Source: Myxococcota bacterium (GTDB lineage: Bacteria; Myxococcota_C; UBA6777). From it: 64,000 nucleotides of DNA. The stretch lies in NCBI GenBank assembly GCA_023150835.1, contig JAKLKB010000024.1:11106-75105 (forward strand). The letters are read 5' to 3'. The notes below the pieces were generated by a model, which saw nothing but the letters and a program-made list of their open reading frames with translations, did not search any database and was not told the DNA's origin. Positions 33,764 through 41,027 of the stretch are shown here, piece by piece (position 1 is the first letter of the stretch; each line of letters starts with the position of its first letter). A program made the translations under genes and the position numbers.

Positions 33764-34078
33764 CTTTCACCTCGGACGGTAGGGGAGATTCGGCGAACAA
33801 GCCTCTCACTTGAGAGCAGCGAAGGGACAATGCCTTCGGCTTGGCTGCTTTTTGGGAAGGCCGCGCACCAAGCAAGAAAACGGCGTCTGGCAAAAAGCAA
33901 GCCAATCACAAGATACAAGTGATTTTTGTTGTGTGTTCCAGAGAGAGAAAGCGAGGCGTGGTGGTGATGTGGAGGCCACAGCGCTGGCGCGGTCTGTTTT
34001 CTGGAGGGCGCGGCGTAGCATAGGATGCCTTGGGGCGGGATGCAAATGTTTGACATCTTGTCAACGTGGTGGGGAGGG
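33764..34078. other. Intergenic region upstream of the secretion operon
   Basis: This 315-base gap separates the activator gene from gspC on the same strand and would hold any promoter specific to gspC-N. A perfect inverted repeat lies at 34050-34064. I found no convincing sigma-54 promoter (TGGCAC-N5-TTGC) here, although the neighbouring regulator is of the sigma-54 type. No gene is seen. Confidence 0.6.
34050..34064. promoter_or_regulatory. Perfect palindrome TTGACA-TCT-TGTCAA
   Basis: TTGACATCTTGTCAA is a 6-3-6 inverted repeat 287 bases upstream of the gspC start and 15 bases past the activator stop. Each half reads as a -35 hexamer, but no -10 follows at 16-18 bp on the minus strand, so an operator is as likely as a promoter. 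Confidence 0.4.
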
Positions 34079-35566
34079 CTATGGCAAAGAAGCATCTGGA
34101 GCGTCGTTGGGGTGGATGGGCCGTTCGGTGCCTTCGGAACCGTCGATTGGTAGGGGTTTTTCGTCTTCGGTTTTTTCATCTTCGGGTTTTTTGTCGCTCT
34201 CTTTGTCGCCGTCTTGAAAGGCTTCAATCTTGCGATAGATGGTGCGGGTGGCGACGCCAAGGAGTTGGGCGGTGAGTTTTTTGTCGCCCTCAGTGCGGCG
34301 GAGAGTTTCGCTGATGACGTGGCGTTCGATCTCATCGAGCGGAGTCCCAAAGGGGATAATAAAGTAGTTCCCATCGGTGTTGGTTTGATGGACTTCGGGC
34401 GGGAGATCGGAGGGTTTGATGTGTGTGCTGGGAGCGAGGACGACAGCGCGTTCGATCACATTTTCGAGTTGGCGGACGTTGCCGGGCCAAGCGTATTGCT
34501 TGAGGATCTCGATGGTTTCTTTTTCGAGATGCAAAAGGGGCTTGCGGTTTTTTTGGGCGTATTTGTCGAGGAAATGTTGAGCGAGCAGGGGGATATCGTC
34601 GGGGCGTTCGCGCAGAGGGGGGATATGGATCTCGATCACATGGAGTCGATAGTAGAGGTCTTCGCGAAAACGGCCTTGTTTGACTTCTTGGCGGAGGTTT
34701 TTGTTGGTTGCGGCGATCAGGCGGATATCGATGGGGGTGGAGAGTGTACCGCCGAGCCGCTCAATCCGACGGCTTTGGAGGACACGCAGAAGCTTAACTT
34801 GTACGCTGGGCACGATCTCGCCGATCTCATCGAGGAAAAGGGTTCCTGCGTGGGCCAGCTCAAATCGACCGGGCTTTGCGTTGTTTGCGCCCGTGAATGC
34901 GCCTTTTTCGTAGCCAAAGAGTTCGCTATCAAGGAGGGTTTCAGGAAAGGCCGCGCAGTTGAGGGCGATGAACTTTTGATGGCCTCGGTGACTCAGGCGA
35001 TGGATCTCGCGGGCGATGAGTTCTTTTCCTGTGCCGGACTCGCCTTGGATCAAGACGGTTGCGTCGGTGGGAGCGGCTTGTTTGACGATATCCATCGTGC
35101 GTCGGAGGGCTGGGCTTTGGCCGACGATCAAGGGGGTTTCTTCGATATCTTGGAGGCGTTGTCGGAGATGTTGGTTTTCTTGGAGCAAAGAGGAGCGGTC
35201 AAGGGCTTTTTCGACGAGTTTGAGGATATCGCGGCGTTTGAGTGGTTTGGTGATAAAGTCGTACGCGCCTTGTTTGATCGCTTCGACAGCGCGCTCGATG
35301 CTGCCGTAGGCGGTCATGGTGATAACTTCGGTGTGTGTGGAGATAGCTTTGATCGCTTTGAGCAAGGATAGCCCGTCCATTTGGGGCATCATGATATCGC
35401 ACAACACCACATCGATCGGATGTTGGCGAACGAGATCCAAGCCTTCTCTCCCGTTTGCTGCGGTGAGTACGTTGTAGCCTTCGCGTTGAAAGATACGGCT
35501 CAACGATTCGACGTTTCCGGGTTCGTCATCGACGATTAGGACGGTGTAGCTGTGTGCGTTTTGCAA
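34079..35566 (-). CDS. NtrC-family sigma-54-dependent response regulator
   Basis: A 495-residue transcription activator with three standard modules. The receiver domain (1-120) has the acidic pair DDE, phospho-acceptor Asp in VVLCDIMMPQMDG, TMTAYGS and the KPL lysine. The AAA+ domain (about 145-385) has Walker A GESGTGKE, the sigma-54 contact loop GAFTGA, and GTLFLDEIGE. A Fis-type helix-turn-helix follows (about 425-450, KKLTAQLLGVATRTIYRKIE). An acidic tail rich in Lys/Glu/Asp/Pro ends it, which is unusual. Translation starts at TTG 35566 behind GAGGA. It precedes gspC on the same strand, suggesting control of secretion. No histidine kinase is adjacent. Confidence 0.93.
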   Translation of the reverse strand: MQNAHSYTVLIVDDEPGNVESLSRIFQREGYNVLTAANGREGLDLVRQHPIDVVLCDIMMPQMDGLSLLKAIKAISTHTEVITMTAYGSIERAVEAIKQGAYDFITKPLKRRDILKLVEKALDRSSLLQENQHLRQRLQDIEETPLIVGQSPALRRTMDIVKQAAPTDATVLIQGESGTGKELIAREIHRLSHRGHQKFIALNCAAFPETLLDSELFGYEKGAFTGANNAKPGRFELAHAGTLFLDEIGEIVPSVQVKLLRVLQSRRIERLGGTLSTPIDIRLIAATNKNLRQEVKQGRFREDLYYRLHVIEIHIPPLRERPDDIPLLAQHFLDKYAQKNRKPLLHLEKETIEILKQYAWPGNVRQLENVIERAVVLAPSTHIKPSDLPPEVHQTNTDGNYFIIPFGTPLDEIERHVISETLRRTEGDKKLTAQLLGVATRTIYRKIEAFQDGDKESDKKPEDEKTEDEKPLPIDGSEGTERPIHPNDAPDASLP

Positions 35567-35740
35567 GGGGTCCTCGCGATTGTTTTTGGAGAGATTTGCG
35601 CTTTTTCTCAGAGATCAGGCATCCTAAGGATGGATCGTGCTTGACAAGCACGGTGGAAAGACCGAAAACCACAAGATCGACGCTGTTTCCCGTTTTGATC
35701 TTTTCATCTGATCGGGCAAACCCGATCCATTGAGGCTCCG

Positions 35741-36991
35741 ATGTCCAAACAGAAAGGCCAATCGAACAAGCGACTTAGCTGTTCGTTTTGTCACAAGAAC
35801 CAACATGAAGTACGAAAGCTGATCGCTGGACCCAACGTATACATCTGCGATGAGTGTGTGCAACTGTGCAACGACATCATCGCCAACGCATTTGACCCCG
35901 AAGAAGCACGCCCGTCACTGGATATCCCCAAGCCGATCGAGATCAAAGAATTTTTGGATCAGTACGTCATTGGTCAAGATCTTGCGAAAAAAGTCCTGTC
36001 TGTCGCGGTGTATAACCATTACAAGCGGGTCGAATGCCGGCCTCGTACGGGGGAAGTCGAACTTCAAAAGTCGAATATCTTGTTGGTGGGACCGACAGGT
36101 TCAGGGAAAACGTTGCTTGCACAAAGCCTCGCACGTTTTCTGGACGTGCCTTTTGCGATGGCCGATGCAACGACCTTGACCGAGGCCGGTTATGTCGGCG
36201 AAGACGTCGAGAATGTGTTGGTGAGCCTATTACAAGCCTCGGATTACAAGCTGGAGCGAGCCGAGCGAGGCATCGTATACATCGACGAGATCGACAAGAT
36301 CGCTCGAAAAAGTGAATCCGCTTCGATCACTCGCGATGTTTCTGGCGAAGGCGTTCAACAAGCCTTGTTGCGGATGCTGGAGGGGACGGTTGCCAATGTC
36401 CCCGCCAAAGGGGGCCGCAAACATCCCCACCAAGAGTTTATCCAGCTCGACACCACGAATATCTTGTTTGTGGTGGGCGGAGCTTTTCACGGCATCGAGA
36501 AGATGATCGAAAAGCGGATCGCAGGAAGTCAGATCGGATTCCATGCGACTGTCCGTAGCAAGAAAGACTTTCGACTGGGTGAGCTTCTGCATCAAAGCGA
36601 ACCCGAGGACCTAATTAAGTTTGGTTTGATCCCCGAGTTTGTTGGACGCTTGCCTGTGGTGGCCACGATGGATGATCTCGACGAAGCCTCTTTGCTTCGT
36701 ATCCTCAAAGAGCCTAAAAATGCGCTGGTTCGGCAGTACGAAAAACTCTTTATGATGGAAGGCGTCGCGCTACACTTCACCGAAGAAGCGCTCAAGGCGA
36801 TCGCCAAAAAATGCATGGAACGCCAAAGCGGCGCACGCGGCTTGCGCGCCATCATGGAATCCGTCATGCTCGACGTGATGTACGATCTCCCCTCCCTTGA
36901 AGGCGTCAAAGAGTGCATCATCGACGCCGACGTCGTTCTCCATAGCGCCCCACCCACCATGATCTACAAAGAACACAAAAAATCCGCTTGA
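35741..36991 (+). CDS. clpX: ATP-dependent Clp protease ATP-binding subunit ClpX
   Basis: Canonical ClpX of 416 residues, the unfoldase that feeds ClpP. The N-terminal zinc domain has CSFCHKNQ and ICDECVQLC (about residues 14-45). The AAA+ domain shows Walker A GPTGSGKT, pore loop GYVGED, Walker [12 protein letters not shown], the RKH loop [10 protein letters not shown], the ClpP-binding IGF loop ([10 protein letters not shown]) and sensor 2 GARGLR. Every functional loop is intact, in contrast to the paralogue at 6290-7771. clpP is not in this window. It is transcribed divergently from the sigma-54 activator; TTGACA at 35641-35646 might be its -35, but the -10 is poor. Confidence 0.97.
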   Translation: MSKQKGQSNKRLSCSFCHKNQHEVRKLIAGPNVYICDECVQLCNDIIANAFDPEEARPSLDIPKPIEIKEFLDQYVIGQDLAKKVLSVAVYNHYKRVECRPRTGEVELQKSNILLVGPTGSGKTLLAQSLARFLDVPFAMADATTLTEAGYVGEDVENVLVSLLQASDYKLERAERGIVYIDEIDKIARKSESASITRDVSGEGVQQALLRMLEGTVANVPAKGGRKHPHQEFIQLDTTNILFVVGGAFHGIEKMIEKRIAGSQIGFHATVRSKKDFRLGELLHQSEPEDLIKFGLIPEFVGRLPVVATMDDLDEASLLRILKEPKNALVRQYEKLFMMEGVALHFTEEALKAIAKKCMERQSGARGLRAIMESVMLDVMYDLPSLEGVKECIIDADVVLHSAPPTMIYKEHKKSA

Positions 36992-37137
36992 ACGTTGCCG
37001 AACGCTTTGCTCTGTGGGAGAGCTTTGCTCTGTGAAAGAGCCTTGCTCTCCCCCTCGCGGCAGCAGCGAGGCTTTGCGATTTTTTGGATCTTGGGTAAAA
37101 AGGTGGGAGAACGCAGAAGAAACGGAGGTGGGAGTGG

Positions 37138-37290
37138 CGCGGTGGGGAAAAACCCCCGTGTTCGCGGTGCTTCAAGCGACAGAGCTTTTCGGGTGAAAAA
37201 CGTTGTTCTCTTCGCCGATACGGGGTCAAGGGGGCTGGGACCCCTTGCGGGGTATGGGGCAGCGCCCCATCAGAGCGATGGTGGCCTATC
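37138..37290 (+). repeat. Interspersed repeat family A, copy 5
   Basis: AAAACCCCCGTGTTCGCGGT, GCTTCAAGCGACAGAG, GATACGGGGTCAAGGGGGC and GGGGCAGCGCCCC appear in family order. The 368-base gap between clpX and rpsI also contains three short direct repeats of GCTTTGCTCTGTG type at about 37010-37055 and no gene. Confidence 0.8.
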
Positions 37291-37359
37291 CGAGCGATGA
37301 TAGCGCACCATCCGAACGGGGTAGGGCTTGATCCAATCGAGCGATCGCGTTTGAGAGGA

Positions 37360-37974
37360 TTAACGCTTGGAGTACTGGAAGCGTTTGCGGGCTGCGGGGC
37401 GACCGTATTTTTTACGTTCTTTGACGCGGGCATCGCGGGTGAGGAGTCCAGCGCGTTTGAGGGCGAGGCGGATCGGGCCGCTGTTGACGTTGCCGGCTTC
37501 GTCGAGCTTGCCGTATTGGGGATTTTTGGCGAGTTCGAAACGGGCCAAAGCACGTGCGATGCCGTGACGGATGGCACCTGCTTGACCGCTGTGACCGCCG
37601 CCGCTGACGTTGACGAACACATCGAATTGTTCGAGCATTTTGGCGGCTTCAAAGGGTTGTTGCACGATCATACGGAGGGTTTGACGGCCAAAGTACTCGT
37701 CGAGTGGGGTGTAGCGGAAGGCTTTTTTGCCGGTGCGAGCGGTGCGGGGGACGCCGAATTCGCCCTCTTGGAGTTTGGGGGAGAAGATGGCTTTTTCTTC
37801 GACGGTTTCGCCGCTACGGGGATCGGTGTAAGAGACAGTAAGATCGGCGCTTTTGGGCATGACGCGCCATTTGCGGATATGGATCTTGCCCGAGCCGGGG
37901 ACAAGGATCACGCGAGCCACGGAGGTTTTGCGTTTTCCGGTGGCTTGCCAACGCTCGCCTTTTACGATCATCAT
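37360..37974 (-). CDS. rpsI: Small ribosomal subunit protein uS9, enlarged
   Basis: uS9 sits in the 30S head, with its C-terminal tail reaching the P-site. Family blocks are clear: [20 protein letters not shown] near the start, [27 protein letters not shown], and the end [18 protein letters not shown] with the conserved KR tail. At 204 residues it is about 70 longer than usual. The extra sequence is mainly a block of about 50 residues between KIHI and EYFGRQT, containing [19 protein letters not shown], plus a smaller insert after FELAKN. AGGAG lies upstream of the tandem ATG codons. It follows rplM by 15 nt, the standard rplM-rpsI operon. Confidence 0.96.
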   Translation of the reverse strand: MMIVKGERWQATGKRKTSVARVILVPGSGKIHIRKWRVMPKSADLTVSYTDPRSGETVEEKAIFSPKLQEGEFGVPRTARTGKKAFRYTPLDEYFGRQTLRMIVQQPFEAAKMLEQFDVFVNVSGGGHSGQAGAIRHGIARALARFELAKNPQYGKLDEAGNVNSGPIRLALKRAGLLTRDARVKERKKYGRPAARKRFQYSKR

Positions 37975-37989
37975 GACGGTGTACTCCTA

Positions 37990-38430
37990 TTAGCCTTTGA
38001 TTTCAAGATTTTGAGGTTGTTGCGCTTGGTGAGGATGCTCGGGGCCGGTATAGACTTTGAGTTTGCGGATCATCTGGCGCCCGATCGAGTTTTTGGGGAG
38101 CATCCCTTTGATGGCGAGGAGGAGCACGTCTTCGGGTTTGGTTTCGAGCATTTGGCGTGCGGTGCGTGTGCGGAGTCCACCCGGGCGACCCGTGTGTTTG
38201 CGGTACAGTTTGCGGTCGAGTTTGCGGCCCGTCAGTTTGAGGTGTTCGACGTTGATCACGACGACAAAGTCGCCGCAGTCGATAAAGGGAGTGAACTCGG
38301 GTTTATTTTTGCCCCGTAGGACAGAAGCGATATGAGCGGCGGCGCGTCCGAGGACTTGGTCTTTCATATCGACGACATACCACTTGCGCTCTTGTTGCGC
38401 GTTTTGTTCGTTCGGCATAAACGTTTTCAT
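37990..38430 (-). CDS. rplM: Large ribosomal subunit protein uL13
   Basis: A 146-residue uL13 of normal length. KWYVVDMKDQVLGRAAAHIA (about residues 16-35) and the highly conserved DFVVVINVEHLKLTGRKL, YRKHTGRPGG and MLPKNSIGRQMIRKLKVY segments identify it. ATG 38430 is used, with ACAGG upstream; a longer frame adds 26 unrelated residues. It is the first gene of the rplM-rpsI operon, with a long upstream leader. Confidence 0.96.
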   Translation of the reverse strand: MKTFMPNEQNAQQERKWYVVDMKDQVLGRAAAHIASVLRGKNKPEFTPFIDCGDFVVVINVEHLKLTGRKLDRKLYRKHTGRPGGLRTRTARQMLETKPEDVLLLAIKGMLPKNSIGRQMIRKLKVYTGPEHPHQAQQPQNLEIKG

Positions 38431-38804
38431 GTTAAAAACCTGTGTTCTTGTGCTTGTCTGCGCCAAATTTTCGAGGTTCGTTCGCCGCGAAGGACGGACG
38501 TTACCCAAAAGGAATCGGTTGTAGGACAGGCATTTGGCTAAGGGATAGAGAAAAGAGGCTTCCGTCCTTTGGGTCAGGAAGGGTGCGAAAACAGAACGTG
38601 ATCTTGTTTGAACCGAGCGAGAGAGGTCACCAGCGTCTCAAAGTGGTGTAACGGGGCTTCGAGGCGGGATCGATTCGATCTCGCGAGCGTTGCTTTGGGG
38701 GGAGGTGATCGCGTTGGCGGTGAAAAGGCTCGCCAAACACCTGTTTTCAAAGCGAGGGAAGGTTCTAACCGAAAGCATCGATCTTGTCAAGACGATTTGC
38801 GAAG
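38431..38804 (-). other. Long untranslated leader region of rplM
   Basis: No gene is seen in this 374-base gap. A good sigma-70-type promoter at 38762-38790 points at rplM and would give a leader of about 325 nt. It contains several short inverted repeats, such as GCGTTGGCGGTGAAAAGGCT. A structured autoregulatory leader is possible, because uL13 represses its own operon in E. coli, but no specific motif was matched. Confidence 0.4.
38762..38790 (-). promoter_or_regulatory. Putative sigma-70 promoter for rplM-rpsI
   Basis: On the minus strand TTGACA (38785-38790) is followed after 17 bp by TAGAAC (38762-38767). The -35 is a perfect consensus match and the -10 matches four of six. It lies between the 48-residue membrane protein gene and rplM. 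Confidence 0.5.
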
Positions 38805-38951
38805 TTATTGCAGTTTATGGACAAAGATCGCGTAAAGGATGATAAAAACGCTCAGAGATCCGAGCCAAAGCATCAAGAAACCGGTGGGGTCTTTACGTGG
38901 CGCGGTGGTGGTGGTTTGATGGGCGTCCGTTTTTTTGGGGGTGCTACTCAA
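38805..38951 (-). CDS. Tiny single-pass membrane protein (48 residues)
   Basis: Starting at TTG 38951 with AAAGGAG 7 nt upstream, the frame encodes 48 residues. A Thr/Pro/Lys-rich hydrophilic N-terminus (SSTPKKTDAHQTTTTAPRK) is followed by one hydrophobic helix (FLMLWLGSLSVFIILYAIFV) and a short tail HKLQ. This looks like a genuine small membrane protein with its C-terminus near the helix, reminiscent of CcoQ/CcoS- or YnhF-sized proteins, but no family is assigned. It lies upstream of the rplM promoter on the same strand and is divergent from the gene at 39025. Confidence 0.6.
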   Translation of the reverse strand: MSSTPKKTDAHQTTTTAPRKDPTGFLMLWLGSLSVFIILYAIFVHKLQ

Positions 38952-39024
38952 GGCGAGACTCCTTTGTGGTACGTTTGTGCGTTGTGCGTGTCAGCGGGTA
39001 TGGCAAAGACGCGCTTGGACAAAG

Positions 39025-39726
39025 ATGGGAGATCATGTGTTTTTGGTTCGTCTTGTCAAGTGTGGTGTTGTTTTTTGGCAGGTGTGGTGGGGTGTGGCGT
39101 GGGTGTGGCTTGTTGGTGCGGGCTGTGTTCCGCGAGTACGCTTGCCCGAGCCTAGGCCCTTTGTGGAAGATCGAAATAGCGGCGATGCGGCGTATCGTGC
39201 GTTGTTGTCGCGTGGTTATGCGCAGGCTCAAGCGGAGGCTTGGGAGCAGGTTGCGGCGTGTTGGGATGTTCGTGGAGCGTGGGGAAAGTTGTTGTACCAA
39301 GTGGAGTTGATATCGGGGCAGATCCCGCGTTGTCGTTTGGTGCGGATGACGTTGCATTATCAAGAGCACCGTCCGACGGCGAGTTGGAGGCGGTTGTTTG
39401 CGTTGCAACGCGATCGCTTGTTTACGGCGCAAGATGCGTACACTTTTTCGGCGCAAGTCGCACAAGAGCGAAAGGTCTTGCGTCGGCAGTGCGCAGAGGC
39501 GTGTCCGTTTGCTTTGCCTGCCTACATCGGAGCGTATCGAGGGCCGATGATGTGGCTGATGACGCGAGAACAATCCGAGCTACCGCCCGATACTCGCACT
39601 CCCCCACTGCCGCGCAGCGTACCACCGCAGCGCAGCGCACCACCGCAGCGCAGCGTACCACCGCAGCGCAGCGTACCGCCACCGCGTGATCTGCCCACCA
39701 CTCGGCAGGTTCGGCCTTCGCCGTAA
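39025..39726 (+). CDS. Putative lipoprotein, uncharacterised
   Basis: A 233-residue protein with an N-terminal hydrophobic stretch rich in tryptophan and valine (VVFWQVWWGVAWVWLVGAGC), ending in a cysteine that could be the lipidation site, although glycine at -3 is atypical. The middle is Arg/Gln-rich and helical (SRGYAQAQAEAWEQVAACWD; FALQRDRLFTAQDAYTFSAQ), recalling repeat-scaffold lipoproteins. The C-terminal 40 residues contain four 6-residue PPQRSV repeats from an 18-nt tandem array (about 39603-39680). ATG 39025 has only a weak site; GTG 39037 with GGGAG 5 nt upstream is an alternative. corA starts 20 nt downstream, so they are probably co-transcribed. Confidence 0.65.
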   Translation: MGDHVFLVRLVKCGVVFWQVWWGVAWVWLVGAGCVPRVRLPEPRPFVEDRNSGDAAYRALLSRGYAQAQAEAWEQVAACWDVRGAWGKLLYQVELISGQIPRCRLVRMTLHYQEHRPTASWRRLFALQRDRLFTAQDAYTFSAQVAQERKVLRRQCAEACPFALPAYIGAYRGPMMWLMTREQSELPPDTRTPPLPRSVPPQRSAPPQRSVPPQRSVPPPRDLPTTRQVRPSP

Positions 39727-39746
39727 ACAACCAAGAGGATCGTGAT

Positions 39747-41027
39747 GTGAAAGATCAAAACAAACGAAACAAGCCAAGGAAGCGGGATTCTCACACGGGT
39801 ATCACGGCACTTGCGCAAGGCGGAGGGCATCGGCACTCGAAAGAGGTCGAGGCGTTTTCTTCGCAGACGAGCGCACAGGGGCAGGCTGCTGTGGTCGGCG
39901 AGAGAGTGATGACGTCGGTCGGTGAGGCCCACGTCGCGCAGGTCGAGGGCCATCTTGTGTTGGACCCGAAAGAACACGGTGGGGGGGATATCCATCCGTT
40001 GAATGATCCGCAGGACGTGCGGTTTTATGGGATCGCCTATTGTTCGGCTTGGATAGAGGAGCGGGCATTTGAGGACGAAGGAGCTTTTTTTGCGTGGAAG
40101 CAAGAACTGAGCAAGCGTGCGCCGAGCGAAGAGGTGATCTTTTGGTTTAACATCAACGACAACATGGACAAGGAGATGCTTGCGCGTGTGCAGCGGCGTT
40201 TTGATCTGCATCCTTTGGTACGCGAAGATATCTCGGATGTGCGCCAACGCCCGAAGTTCGAGGAGTACGAGCAAAGCTTATATATCTTGTTGAAGATGTT
40301 GACGTACAGCGAAACGAAAGAGGCGATGGAACGCGAGCAGATCAGCATCTTTTGGGGGCGGGATTGGGTGTTGACGATCCAAGAGCGCGAGGGGGATGTG
40401 TTTCAGCATCTGCGCCGCCGTTTGCGCGAAGGGATCGGGCTTTTGCGCAAAAAAGGCTCGGATTATCTGGTGTACGGTTTGTTTAGTGCGATCTTGGATC
40501 AGTACTTTGTGGTCTTGGATCGTTTGAACGATCGGATCGAAGAGTTGGAAGATGCGTTGTTGGAACAGACGGGGCATCGGGAGCTTTTAGAAGATCTGTA
40601 TCTGTTGCGCCGCCAGTTGATGCGTGTTCGCAAGGCGGTGTGGCCGGTGCGTGAGATCGTGCGCGGGATGCAGGAGTGCGAGAGTCCCATCATCCAAGAA
40701 GCGATGTCTGCGTATCTGCGGAATCTCTTGGATGAGTCGATGCAGATTGGGGATATGGTCGAAAACGCTCGTGAATTGGCAGCGAGCTTAATGGATCTGC
40801 ACTTGTCTACGGTGAATGCGCGGATGGGAGTGGCGATGCGTTGGTTGGCGATGGTGTCGTTGACCTTCGTTCCGCTGAATTTGATCGCGGCGATCTATGG
40901 GATGAACTTTAAGTATATGCCTGAGTTGCAGTGGAGATACGGATATTTTGGGATCTTGGGTTTGATGGTGTTCATCGCGTCGGGTTTGACGTGGTTGTTT
41001 TATTCGAGGGGGTGGTTTCGCTCTTGA
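39747..41027 (+). CDS. corA: CorA-family magnesium/cobalt transporter
   Basis: A 426-residue divalent cation channel of the inner membrane. The signature GMN appears in IAAIYGMNFKYMPE between the two C-terminal membrane helices (WLAMVSLTFVPLNLIAAIYG and YFGILGLMVFIASGLTWLFY). The long helical cytoplasmic domain includes REDISDVRQRPKFEEYEQSL and IEELEDALLEQ, as in CorA. An N-terminal extension of about 85 hydrophilic residues, His/Gln/Gly-rich, precedes the core. It starts with GTG 39747 behind AGAGG. The TTG of the next gene overlaps its TGA stop by 4 nt. Confidence 0.93.
   Translation: MKDQNKRNKPRKRDSHTGITALAQGGGHRHSKEVEAFSSQTSAQGQAAVVGERVMTSVGEAHVAQVEGHLVLDPKEHGGGDIHPLNDPQDVRFYGIAYCSAWIEERAFEDEGAFFAWKQELSKRAPSEEVIFWFNINDNMDKEMLARVQRRFDLHPLVREDISDVRQRPKFEEYEQSLYILLKMLTYSETKEAMEREQISIFWGRDWVLTIQEREGDVFQHLRRRLREGIGLLRKKGSDYLVYGLFSAILDQYFVVLDRLNDRIEELEDALLEQTGHRELLEDLYLLRRQLMRVRKAVWPVREIVRGMQECESPIIQEAMSAYLRNLLDESMQIGDMVENARELAASLMDLHLSTVNARMGVAMRWLAMVSLTFVPLNLIAAIYGMNFKYMPELQWRYGYFGILGLMVFIASGLTWLFYSRGWFRS

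Noticed and set aside
35641-35669. TTGACA as the -35 of clpX
   Set aside because: The hexamer 17 bp downstream is GAAAAC, too poor to list as a promoter.
37297-38319. Plus-strand open frame of 340 codons
   Set aside because: Antisense to rpsI and rplM, which are unmistakable.
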